Made by a program: the position numbers and the translations under genes
Assembly: GCA_051881395.1 (NCBI GenBank)
Contig: JBJEPU010000190.1
Span: 1 to 28,493, forward strand
Direction: 5' to 3'
From: Fimenecus sp051881395
GTDB taxonomy: Bacteria; Bacillota; Clostridia; Oscillospirales; Acutalibacteraceae
DNA length: 28,493 nt
Shown: positions 21,101 through 27,783 of the stretch, one piece after another
Layout: every line of letters begins with the position of its first letter
Numbering within the stretch: position 1 is the stretch's first letter
Notes under the pieces: generated by a model
Seen by the model: the letters and a program-made list of their open reading frames with translations, nothing else
Databases searched by the model: none
What the model was told of the DNA's origin: nothing

Positions 21101-23396
21101 TTTGAAGGTTAAGGATACCTGCAAGGAGGTTCTTAACCTGTTTCAGGTCAACAACGCAATCCTTGTTGGTGCCGTCACCGATGGTAGCGCTGCAGCCGGA
21201 AATCAAGGAAAGAAGACCGGGGAACAGAGCGTTAAAGATGATGGAAAGTTTATCCATACCGTCATTCGAATTGAACACGGTGCTGTTTCTTGCAATCAGT
21301 TTCGAAGAAAGGTCAGGCAGCCACATTGCAAGCACCTGGTCAATCACATAGCTGAGCTTGGTGTTCCAACCGGTTGCGCAATCTGCGCTGGGCGCGATGT
21401 ACTGGTCGGGCGAAGCATAAGAAGTGTTGCCGTTGCCGTCTGTCGTGGTGCCGAGCGCCATCACATTCTTCAAATAGTAAACGCCGATAGAAGCGCCCAT
21501 ATCCAAAGCGATGTTCAGATAATCTGCATCGGTCGAAGCCGCCGCAATCTTATCATCCCAGTTGTATTCGGGCAGGATTTCCGCAATGAACTCGCGGACG
21601 CCGTAAACAACAATCGCTTCAAGGCAATCCACATTGGCCGGCATGACCATAGAGGGCATGAGCCACTCGATGATATCCACGCCGAGAGTCGCGATAACCT
21701 GTTCGTCGCTCTGGGTGTCGATTGCTTTTGCTTTGTAAGCGTCGTTCTTACCGTAAATGAGTTCGGGAGCAGCCTTCAAGACCTTGCGTACCAAGCCCAT
21801 AATATTGGCTTCAAAGTGTGCATTGTCTTCGGAGGCGCTGTCATAAGTCCATGTAAGGTTCACAACAGCCTTATCCAGGATTTTACCGATCGCGTCGGTA
21901 ATGTTGCGGAGATAAGAATCCGCGGTGGAATCCAATGCCGGCATAATTTCGGACCAAGCCGGAGCCTGCCATTCCCAGTTGAGCATCTTGAAGAGTTCAA
22001 GCTTTTCGCCTGCCATCTGTGTGAAGTCAACATGGTAGAATTCCCAACCGTTGCCCCACTGTACCACATAGTACAGGTCATCGGGCATAGTGTTGATGTT
22101 TGCGCCGCTAAGCGAGATGTACTGGAAGTTGTAGTTACCGGCTTCGCCGACTTTCGCTTCCATAGCATCGCTCAACATGCCTTTGCCGTTTGCGCCGTTC
22201 TTGTCTTCAATGTCTTGATATGCAAGAACCTTTGCTTTAAGCTGATCGGTAATTGCTGTATCAGTTTCCGCTCTGTTGATCGCGCCGCAGAACTGCATGA
22301 TGGTTGCACGAAGTTGCCCGTCAAGGTTCGGTGCGCCGAAGGTGTCATATGCCCACGGAAGCGCGTCGCCGAGCATCTGATACAAACTCTTGCCGGAGAA
22401 ATTCAAAATAGAAGTATCAAAATTTTTCAGCAAACAACTGTTTGTGTCCCAATGGGTGATGTACTGTTTATCCGCTTCTGCCAAGGTGGTGTTCTCAGAG
22501 AATGTCCACGAACCATCCGTACCCTGAACGCCGTAGATATAATACCAAGTATCCCCGCTACCGTCATCCGCCGGTTCCGAATGAATCATCGCGGCAGTTG
22601 CGCCATACGCTTCGGGATTTTGGCAAATCAAGTTCTGCGAAGGATCGGTAATCTTGGTGGTATTTCTCGGCTTGGTCAAAATGCCGACGAGCAAATTCTG
22701 CACGATGGTGTCAAGCGTCGGTTTCGCGCCCGATGCTAAGTCAGCCCAAGCGGCGTCGTTCGGGAAATCCGGGTCATCACCGATGTTATTGGTGATGTGA
22801 CGAACGCCGAGACCGTAAATCATGCCTTTCAGCAGGTCGGGAATGTCCGCGGTCATGGTTTTTAAATCAATACCAATCATGGAATCGATTTTGCCAAGGG
22901 TGATACCGGTCTGCATCCAGCCGCCGATTGTGCCGGCATTTTTATCTAAGAAAGCAAGCAACTTTTGGATAATGCCGACATCTGTATCTTTTGCACGGTT
23001 CATACCGGCCAGCGCTTCAAAATCCAGGTCTTTAATAACACCGATATTATAGAAAGTGTTAACCGTACCGAGCGCTTTGTACAGTTTCGTACCAAACAAA
23101 AGTGCAATCGATTGATTCAGCGTGGAACCAAGTGCATCGATTGAACGAAGGTCGACAACTGCAACGGTAACATCCTGATAGATGTTTGCGCCTGCGAGCA
23201 AGTTATCAACCAAATCACAAACCCATGACGCTCTTGCTTCGTCAGTCAACAGCGTTGCCAAACCGGTGTCGTTACTGGTGTAGTTCGCTTCTCTGGAATC
23301 GTCATATGCATCATATGCCGAAGCCATAACCGACATGCATGAGAAAAGCATGACAATTGCTAAGATGACACTTAACAATTTTGTAGACTTTTTCAT
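18165..23396 (-). CDS. Giant secreted dockerin protein (1743 residues)
   Basis: The signal peptide starts MKKSTKLLSVILAIVMLFSC, with cleavage near ASA at residue 27. The frame is open upstream, but the ATG at 23396 is nine bases after AGGAGG and begins the signal peptide. Residues about 30-900 are mainly helical and unassigned; a motif of NLL type recurs (DLVDNLLAGAN 61, TIVQNLLVGILT about 229, KQVKNLLAGILN about 751, NLVKNLLWVISD about 834). Residues about 900-1190 look beta-rich. FIVAR-like helical segments lie near 1205-1265 (DYTEASWATYINALKAA) and 1430-1485 (AYTAESWAKFNTARTAA). A pre-dockerin module at about 1610-1678 precedes a two-loop dockerin (GDVNGDGAIDAFD; GDTTADGAITAAD). No catalytic domain recognised. 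Likely a cohesin-docked extracellular structural or binding protein. Confidence 0.88.
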   Translation of the reverse strand: MKKSTKLLSVILAIVMLFSCMSVMASAYDAYDDSREANYTSNDTGLATLLTDEARASWVCDLVDNLLAGANIYQDVTVAVVDLRSIDALGSTLNQSIALLFGTKLYKALGTVNTFYNIGVIKDLDFEALAGMNRAKDTDVGIIQKLLAFLDKNAGTIGGWMQTGITLGKIDSMIGIDLKTMTADIPDLLKGMIYGLGVRHITNNIGDDPDFPNDAAWADLASGAKPTLDTIVQNLLVGILTKPRNTTKITDPSQNLICQNPEAYGATAAMIHSEPADDGSGDTWYYIYGVQGTDGSWTFSENTTLAEADKQYITHWDTNSCLLKNFDTSILNFSGKSLYQMLGDALPWAYDTFGAPNLDGQLRATIMQFCGAINRAETDTAITDQLKAKVLAYQDIEDKNGANGKGMLSDAMEAKVGEAGNYNFQYISLSGANINTMPDDLYYVVQWGNGWEFYHVDFTQMAGEKLELFKMLNWEWQAPAWSEIMPALDSTADSYLRNITDAIGKILDKAVVNLTWTYDSASEDNAHFEANIMGLVRKVLKAAPELIYGKNDAYKAKAIDTQSDEQVIATLGVDIIEWLMPSMVMPANVDCLEAIVVYGVREFIAEILPEYNWDDKIAAASTDADYLNIALDMGASIGVYYLKNVMALGTTTDGNGNTSYASPDQYIAPSADCATGWNTKLSYVIDQVLAMWLPDLSSKLIARNSTVFNSNDGMDKLSIIFNALFPGLLSLISGCSATIGDGTNKDCVVDLKQVKNLLAGILNLQIEPIAAKLYRNGTGYANKSLYAAVVGILKDLVCGIGFNDSPDYAQLAATLDTAVASSTPLDTLVSKSSLENLVKNLLWVISDTETKTFWPNNALLLVMQLTGQMDDMAFESISQRVDSPVYRGASPATVTPTVTLNTKGIRSSFYTNGYKSGNFVQDGVYSGTLTKMELLDVEGNVLETKTLNVTLTANTAYSGTSFSCPAEDAAALYSIKSYVTVTLPDGSLMNGGTPVVTETKFITTSNATTDDNGAPIVRAEPRTTQLKMWNLYIDENTPLSAAGDFEMEYYNACKADSLTNYAHRLFYIAGYGSTDSDGAGGYSVSGYTSGKAVWNQTSINGTTASYQANEQRVPFYWIWNNRQSSTDLEGGKSATEKQWVVDTKNFTRDSYSDDIVTLEFTSNGWNCSYKNYSSSGWKNEGFSLTSNPYIVIYNSYGLDGMVQKEVNSGKQQEDYTEASWATYINALKAAIAEVYVAKKAETFIADHSTNGVSDFKTCSENLQAAIDGLVPVTESVSTATDYTEEEKVALANLKDTLDAQRAKENLNNKNYIMYRWLKYYNEYAWLNGVYNNAQIPSGVADSKLTGVPSDKITAAIAAAPGNKQGALNAMVVAPTAEESAAAAKARADFIENLPTIDVASIQVDMAQMAQYETRLIAREASTYYLVDAYNMVKDITDSSAYTAESWAKFNTARTAAYNVAADATATPAEIHEARYDLLVAYKGLIAAGTDVDLTALEDVMAYVDTICANPTLFAPTTESGYATLDEALAAVFAEAGVKVTVDDDTYYIGGGDTGAAWLDEAGMRTAVEAQETVDRVVKEIKAELANIESTIKVIPDESVADNTTAVDYANLVVDGIKPGTINTTAELLALVKTTAPEGYTANLAVTASAANGFGTGTKVVLTVDGIDGFAINHTVMVYGDVNGDGAIDAFDAALINMNVSGAATLSGDFATAGDTTADGAITAADYSAVAAYAVGNGSIAQTR

Positions 23397-23767
23397 AAAT
23401 GTTTTCCTCCTATTTAGTTTTACATTATAATATGTATAATGCATTCCGTGCCCCGTATTGCACGGTCGGCGCGGGGCACATTCGCCGACTTGTGTTTGAG
23501 CGCCATAGTTTCCGCCTCTGACCAATCCGCACGGGCTTACGCCCATGTCGGAAGGGTTCCGCTAAAGCACTACGGGTTACTCGGTTCGTCCTCCACCGCT
23601 TCCGCTTTTGGAAACAAAACCGGCGGAAGACAGATGATACACACCCGAGCAAATATTACCGTAGGATGTGTATCAAAATGAGCTGCCGAAGCGCACATTT
23701 TTCGAGGGAGACACACTGCCCCCTTAAAAAAGTAGGCACTTCGCCCCATTACACCATTCCTATGGTT
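23397..23767 (-). promoter_or_regulatory. Long structured leader of the giant dockerin gene
   Basis: About 370 bases between the promoter and the ATG. Stems on the transcribed strand, in order: TGATACACA/TGTGTATCA (23675-23667 with 23643-23635); CTTCCGC..TTTTG/CAAAA GCGGAAG (23629-23599); CGGAA-CCC-TTCCG; CATGGGC-GTAA-GCCCGTG, closed by a GNRA-type tetraloop. Finally two interleaved pairings follow: GTCGGCG (23489-23483) with CGCCGAC (23471-23465), and GTGCCCCG (23479-23472) with CGGGGCAC (23455-23448). The interleaving is a pseudoknot or an either-or switch. I cannot match it to a known riboswitch class. Confidence 0.6.
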
Positions 23768-23773
23768 ATTCAA

Positions 23774-23802
23774 ATTATAGAATTTTCAGGAAAAAAAGTC
23801 AA
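23774..23802 (-). promoter_or_regulatory. Promoter upstream of the giant dockerin gene
   Basis: On the minus strand TTGACT (23802-23797), a 17-base spacer and a perfect TATAAT (23779-23774). Predicted start near 23767. A close match to the sigma-A consensus, and very similar in layout to the promoter at 17695-17723. Confidence 0.85.
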
Positions 23803-24260
23803 TAAATTATTCATCTTTTCTGTGCTTTTTTATGAATTGCCCAAATATTTTTGTGGTTTTTGGGCATTTTGCAGAAAGAAAATTGGCAGTTTTGTTGAAA
23901 CATTATGAACAAATTGTGAACTTTTCCTTTTCGTCAACTTTTCGACGGATTTTTGAACAGTCCGCCGCTATTTTTCAACATTTTTCGTGATTTTGTTGAT
24001 TTTTGGAGTTGCTTTTTTCGCCGTTTTTGCAGTTTTCGGAAATTTCCACAAGATGTGGGGGAAAACGGTTTTCGGCAGGACAATTTGTGGGAAATGCCGC
24101 CTTTGTCATTCTAAGAAGACAGCCGAAGAATCCGCCTGATTGTCATTCTGAGCCGTTAGGCGAAGAATCTCGTTTCGTATTGTTTTATTTTGTTGTGTTG
24201 GAGATCCTTCGCTTCGCTCAGGATGACAAATACAAATCCAAATTTAATTGCATACCCCCA
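23803..24260. other. AT-rich noncoding region
   Basis: No supportable gene. It holds an 8-bp inverted repeat TGCCCAAA/TTTGGGCA (23838-23866), many T and A tracts, and a CCACA-AGA-TGTGG hairpin near 24046. A partial left half of the GTCATTCTGAG repeat (24104-24134, GTCATTCT then GCCGAAGAATC) is followed by the full copy at 24141-24228. Confidence 0.65.
24141..24228. repeat. Palindromic repeat element, copy 2 (GTCATTCTGAG type)
   Basis: Starts TGTCATTCTGAGCCG and ends CGCTCAGGATGACA, imperfect inverted ends. It shares GGCGAAGAATCTCGTTTCG and GAGATCCTTCGCTTCGCTC with copy 1 at 14320-14408, while the central 25 bases or so differ. A half copy precedes it at 24104-24134. Confidence 0.85.
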
Positions 24261-24263
24261 CAC

Positions 24264-24292
24264 AAAAAACAGGGTGGAAAATCCACCCTGTT
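24264..24292 (-). terminator. Intrinsic terminator of acpP-proS
   Basis: On the minus strand AACAGGGTGGA-TTT-TCCACCCTGTT forms a perfect 11-bp stem that runs into TTTTTG. It starts about 24 bases after the proS stop codon. Strong, standard terminator. Confidence 0.93.
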
Positions 24293-24315
24293 GTAAAACA
24301 CTGTAAATTTCTGCC

Positions 24316-25752
24316 TTAATACGCCTTGCCCCAATAGAGCATATGCTTTGCGGGTTTGCCGCAGCAAACACAGGTATCGGCAATCTGCTCCTGCTCAAAC
24401 GGAATACAACGCGACGAAACGCCTGCAACCTCTTTGAGTTTTTCCTCACATTCGCGGCTGCCGCACCACATGGCTTTGATAAAGCCGGGTTTATTGTCGG
24501 CAATCTCTTTGAGCTCGTCAAGCGTTGCGGCGGCATAGGTCATCTTTTCGCGGCGCGCAAGGGCGGCATCATAAAGCCCCTGCTGTACGGCGTCCAAAAG
24601 ACGCGGAATTTCGGGTTCCAAATCGTCAAGCGACACAAACACCTTTTCGCGGTTGTCGCGGCGCACCAAAACGCACTGGTTTTTCTCAATATCTTTCGGG
24701 CCCAACTCCAAACGCAACGGCACGCCTTTCATTTCGTACTCGGCGAACTTCCAGCCGGGCGAATTGTCGCTTGTGTCGATTTTCGCGCGGCAGAATTTCG
24801 CAATGCGTTCTGCCACTTCCTGCGCCTTTTCCGTAACACCTGCCTTATGCGCGGCAATCGGAATGACAACCACCTGCGTGGGTGCGACTTTCGGCGGCAG
24901 AACAAGCCCGTTGTTGTCGCCGTGCGTCATAATCACCGCGCCGATGAGCCGCGTGGTGCAACCCCAAGAGGTTTGAAAGGGAAATTTCAGTTTATTGTCT
25001 TTGTCGGTATACTGAATTTCGAACGCACGCGCAAACCCATCGCCGAAATAGTGCGAGGTTGCGCTTTGCAACGCCTTGCCGTCATGCATGAGCGCTTCAA
25101 TCGTATAGGTGTCCTCCGCACCGGCAAAGCGTTCCTTTTCGGTTTTTACGCCTTTTACGACGGGCATTGCAAGGTAATTTTCGCAAAAATCCGCATAGAC
25201 ATTCAGCATCTGCACGGTTTCCGCCTGCGCCTCTTCGGCGGTGGCGTGAATGGTGTGCCCCTCCTGCCACAGGAATTCGCGCGAGCGCAAAAACGGACGG
25301 GTGGTTTTTTCCCAACGCACCACCGAAACCCACTGATTGTAGAGCTTCGGCAAATCACGGTAGGACTGCACAATCGCCTTGTAGTGCTCACAGAACAGCG
25401 TTTCCGAGGTCGGGCGCACGCAAAGGCGCTCCTCCAACTTCTCATTGCCGCCGTGCGTAACCCATGCCACCTCGGGCGCGAAGCCCTCGACATGGTCTTT
25501 CTCTTTATTGAGCAAACTTTCGGGAATAAACATCGGCATACAGACATTTTCATGCCCCAACGCCTTAAAGCGTTTGTCGAGTTCTTTCTGGATATTTTCC
25601 CAAATCGCGTAGCCGTAGGGGCGAATGACCATACAGCCCTTGACGCTGGTATACTCAATCAATTCCGCTTTGCGGCAGACATCGGTATACCATTTTGCGA
25701 AATCCTCCTCCATAGAGGTGATTTCTTCTACCATTTTCTTTTGTTCAGCCAT
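24316..25752 (-). CDS. proS: Prolyl-tRNA synthetase, archaeal/eukaryal type (ProS type 3)
   Basis: Charges tRNA-Pro with proline. 478 residues starting MAEQKKMVEEITSMEEDFAK. Class II catalytic segments are visible: VCMPMFIPESLL, RPTSETLFCEHY and WEKTTRPFLRSREFLWQEGH (motif 2 region), with SWGCTTRLIGAVIMTHGDNN (motif 3 region). The anticodon-binding domain has APTQVVVIPIAAH and GVPLRLELGPKDIEKNQCVL. The C-terminal zinc-type domain uses Cys pairs (MWCGSRECEE, TCVCCGKPAKH) and ends YWGKAY, as in type 3 enzymes. No bacterial-type editing insertion. ATG at 25752 follows AAAGGA; the TTG at 25770 lacks a site. It lies 31 bases after acpP and is followed by a strong terminator. Confidence 0.97.
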   Translation of the reverse strand: MAEQKKMVEEITSMEEDFAKWYTDVCRKAELIEYTSVKGCMVIRPYGYAIWENIQKELDKRFKALGHENVCMPMFIPESLLNKEKDHVEGFAPEVAWVTHGGNEKLEERLCVRPTSETLFCEHYKAIVQSYRDLPKLYNQWVSVVRWEKTTRPFLRSREFLWQEGHTIHATAEEAQAETVQMLNVYADFCENYLAMPVVKGVKTEKERFAGAEDTYTIEALMHDGKALQSATSHYFGDGFARAFEIQYTDKDNKLKFPFQTSWGCTTRLIGAVIMTHGDNNGLVLPPKVAPTQVVVIPIAAHKAGVTEKAQEVAERIAKFCRAKIDTSDNSPGWKFAEYEMKGVPLRLELGPKDIEKNQCVLVRRDNREKVFVSLDDLEPEIPRLLDAVQQGLYDAALARREKMTYAAATLDELKEIADNKPGFIKAMWCGSRECEEKLKEVAGVSSRCIPFEQEQIADTCVCCGKPAKHMLYWGKAY

Positions 25753-25783
25753 TTTTACTGTCCTTTTCAATCGAGAGCGCGCC

Positions 25784-26008
25784 TTAGTGCTCCTCGATGT
25801 ATTTTACAATATCGCCGACGGTTTTGATGTTTTCCAAGTCCTCGTCGGGCACTTCGATTTGGAATTCGTCCTCAAACGACATCACCAAATCGACCAAATC
25901 AAGGCTGTCCGCCTCCAAATCGTCCTCTAAAAGGGTTTCCGGCGTAACGTCGTCCTCTTCCAAATCAAATTGGTCGCAAATAATTTTTCTGACTTTTTCA
26001 AAAATCAT
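25784..26008 (-). CDS. acpP: Acyl carrier protein
   Basis: 74-residue acidic four-helix protein that carries fatty-acyl intermediates on a 4'-phosphopantetheine arm. Ser35 in LEADSLDLVDLVM is the attachment site. It begins MIFEKVRKIICDQFDLEEDD and ends KTVGDIVKYIEEH, typical ACP. The ATG at 26008 is eight bases after GGAGG; the longer open frame to 26035 has no site. No fab genes are adjacent, so a role in fatty acid synthesis is from the family, and a specialised ACP is possible. It has its own promoter at 26053-26080 and is followed by proS. Confidence 0.93.
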   Translation of the reverse strand: MIFEKVRKIICDQFDLEEDDVTPETLLEDDLEADSLDLVDLVMSFEDEFQIEVPDEDLENIKTVGDIVKYIEEH

Positions 26009-26052
26009 TCTGCACACCTCCAAGTGTGATTGCATTGTAGTGGTATATACTC

Positions 26053-26080
26053 ATTTTATGGAAATCTGCCGCTTTGTCAA
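26053..26080 (-). promoter_or_regulatory. Promoter of acpP-proS
   Basis: On the minus strand a perfect TTGACA (26080-26075), a 16-base spacer and TAAAAT (26058-26053). It lies 45 bases before the acpP ATG and just after the pgm-family stop codon. With the terminator at 24264-24292 it defines a two-gene unit. Confidence 0.85.
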
Positions 26081-26087
26081 TATCCTT

Positions 26088-27611
26088 TTATAAATTCTTT
26101 AAAAATTCTGTCAGCGGCGACAAGTTAAGCCCCTTCTCTTTGGCAAGCCAAGCGGACAGCACCGTTGCCATACGCTTTGTGCCCCCTGAGACTGCCGACT
26201 CAAAATTTACGGGAATAATCGGGTCGTGGACGCTCAAACGGAAAATGAAAAAGCCGTTTACTTCGGGCGCGTCAAAAATGATTTTCGTGCCCTCGTAACT
26301 GTCGTCGGCAATGCGCACACCGTCCGTATTTTCTGCGGTGCGGTTGACAAGGGCAATCATTTCGCCGCCGTAGGCTTTGAAATCCGGTGCAGTAATTTTC
26401 AGGCGAATTTCCTTTTCCTCGGCAGGCTCTTCCAAATCTGTGATTAGATCGCCCAAATCGCCGCCCGCGCGTTTTAACAGGCAAAGTTTGATAATAATGC
26501 GTGTGACGAGATACGCGCCGTCATCTAAAAAGTAGTTCTCCCGAAATGCCGCGTGCCCCGAGGTTTCAATCGCCAAGGGCGTTTCCTCGCCCAATGCACA
26601 GCGGCGCACCGCTTCGTCAATCACATTTTTATAGCCGCGCTTAAAGCGAATGTGTTTTCCGCCTAAATGTTCGGTGATAAATTTCGTAAGCCCCGCAGAG
26701 GTTACGGAGTCGGTCACAATCGAGCCACCGGGGGTATCTTCCAGCGCAATCGCCGCCGCAACGGCAACCAAACGGTTGCGGTTGAGTTCCTCGCCGTCCG
26801 CCGTCACCGCGCCGCCGCGGTCCACATCGGTGTCAAAAATTACGCCGAGGTCCGCGCCGGACGAGAGCGTCGCCTCGCGGATGCTCGCCATTGCCGCTTC
26901 GTTTTCGGGATTCGGAACATGATTGGGGAAAGTGCCGTCGGGATCTAAATAGCGACTGCCCGAAGTATCCGCACCCAAAGCACCAAGCACCTTTTCGGCA
27001 TAAAACCCGCCGACGCCGTTGCCTGCATCTACCACGATTTTCAAGCCCGTCAGCGGTTTGTCGTAATTATCGGGGCTGTTTACACCCTTACGGATAAGGT
27101 CTTTCAACTGTTCACAATATTTAGAAAGATAGTCGATTTGCACAGCGCGAATTTCCTCACCTGCGTGTGGGGGCGTAATTTCGGCATCCTCTAAAATGCT
27201 TTCTAATTCTTTCCCCGAAAGCCCGCCCGCGCGGGTGAAAAATTTCAACCCGTTTCTGTCCCACGGGTGGTGGCTCGCGGTAATCTGCACCGCACCGTCA
27301 CAGCCCTCGGTCTGCGTGGTCATAAACATTGCCGGTGTCGAGCACAGCGCACAGTCGAGAATTTGCACGCCGCACGCGGTCAGTTCTTTTAAAACCGCCG
27401 CTTTTATCCGTTCAGCCGACACGCGCGAATCGTGCCCGACAGACAGTTTTAAGTCACTTACCTGTTTTGCGGTCTGTGTTTCCAAAAACCGCACGAATGC
27501 GCCCGTAATGCGACGGACCGCTTCGTCGGTTAAGTCGATTTTTTCGGGATTTTCGGGGTTCACCGCCGTACCGCGCACATCGGTGCCGCTTTTTAAATGC
27601 CGTAGTTGCAT
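26088..27611 (-). CDS. Phosphoglucomutase/phosphomannomutase family protein
   Basis: 507-residue alpha-D-phosphohexomutase. Family marks in order: KSGTDVRGTA near residue 7; catalytic phosphoserine loop QITASHHPWDRNGLKFF with Ser113; metal site FDTDVDRGG with Asp260, Asp262, Asp264 and Arg265; sugar-specificity loop ETSGHAAF at 349-356; and a C-terminal phosphate-binding region (DDSYEGTKIIFD). All four active-site loops are intact, so it should interconvert hexose 1- and 6-phosphates. Whether the substrate is glucose, mannose or an amino sugar cannot be told from sequence alone. ATG at 27611 follows AGAAAGGA. It is preceded by a nested-hairpin repeat. Confidence 0.93.
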   Translation of the reverse strand: MQLRHLKSGTDVRGTAVNPENPEKIDLTDEAVRRITGAFVRFLETQTAKQVSDLKLSVGHDSRVSAERIKAAVLKELTACGVQILDCALCSTPAMFMTTQTEGCDGAVQITASHHPWDRNGLKFFTRAGGLSGKELESILEDAEITPPHAGEEIRAVQIDYLSKYCEQLKDLIRKGVNSPDNYDKPLTGLKIVVDAGNGVGGFYAEKVLGALGADTSGSRYLDPDGTFPNHVPNPENEAAMASIREATLSSGADLGVIFDTDVDRGGAVTADGEELNRNRLVAVAAAIALEDTPGGSIVTDSVTSAGLTKFITEHLGGKHIRFKRGYKNVIDEAVRRCALGEETPLAIETSGHAAFRENYFLDDGAYLVTRIIIKLCLLKRAGGDLGDLITDLEEPAEEKEIRLKITAPDFKAYGGEMIALVNRTAENTDGVRIADDSYEGTKIIFDAPEVNGFFIFRLSVHDPIIPVNFESAVSGGTKRMATVLSAWLAKEKGLNLSPLTEFLKNL

Positions 27612-27646
27612 AGTATTTCCTTTCTAAAAGCCTGTTTTTTCGTCCA

Positions 27647-27756
27647 CTCTGACGAGGGGGCTGGCACGGCACAGCCGTGACTGGGGGAGAGATAAAATAT
27701 TATTTCTCTCCCTCCGTCATTTTCGCCTTGCGAAAATGACACCTCCCTCGTCAGAG
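27647..27756. repeat. Nested-hairpin repeat element
   Basis: About 110 bases bounded by a 12-base inverted repeat, CTCTGACGAGGG (27647-27658) and CCCTCGTCAGAG (27745-27756). Inside are three more palindromes: CACGGC-ACA-GCCGTG (27665-27679), GGGAGAGA/TCTCTCCC around an AT-rich centre (27685-27712), and GTCATTTTCGC-CTT-GCGAAAATGAC (27716-27740, perfect 11-bp arms). No coding frame. A shorter GGAGGG-type relative lies by the assembly gap near 18037-18059. Confidence 0.8.
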
Positions 27757-27783
27757 GGAGGAAAGGGTTTGCTCTCCCGCTTC

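Noticed and set aside
23570..23749. 59-codon frame (MGRSAYFFKGAVC...) at the start of the giant gene's leader
   Set aside because: Only a weak AGGA precedes the ATG, and the frame runs through perfect stems that explain the sequence better as RNA structure. A short upstream frame cannot be fully excluded.
23803..24100. Possible replication origin because of AT-rich DNA
   Set aside because: No cluster of TTATCCACA-type DnaA boxes and no dnaA or dnaN gene nearby.
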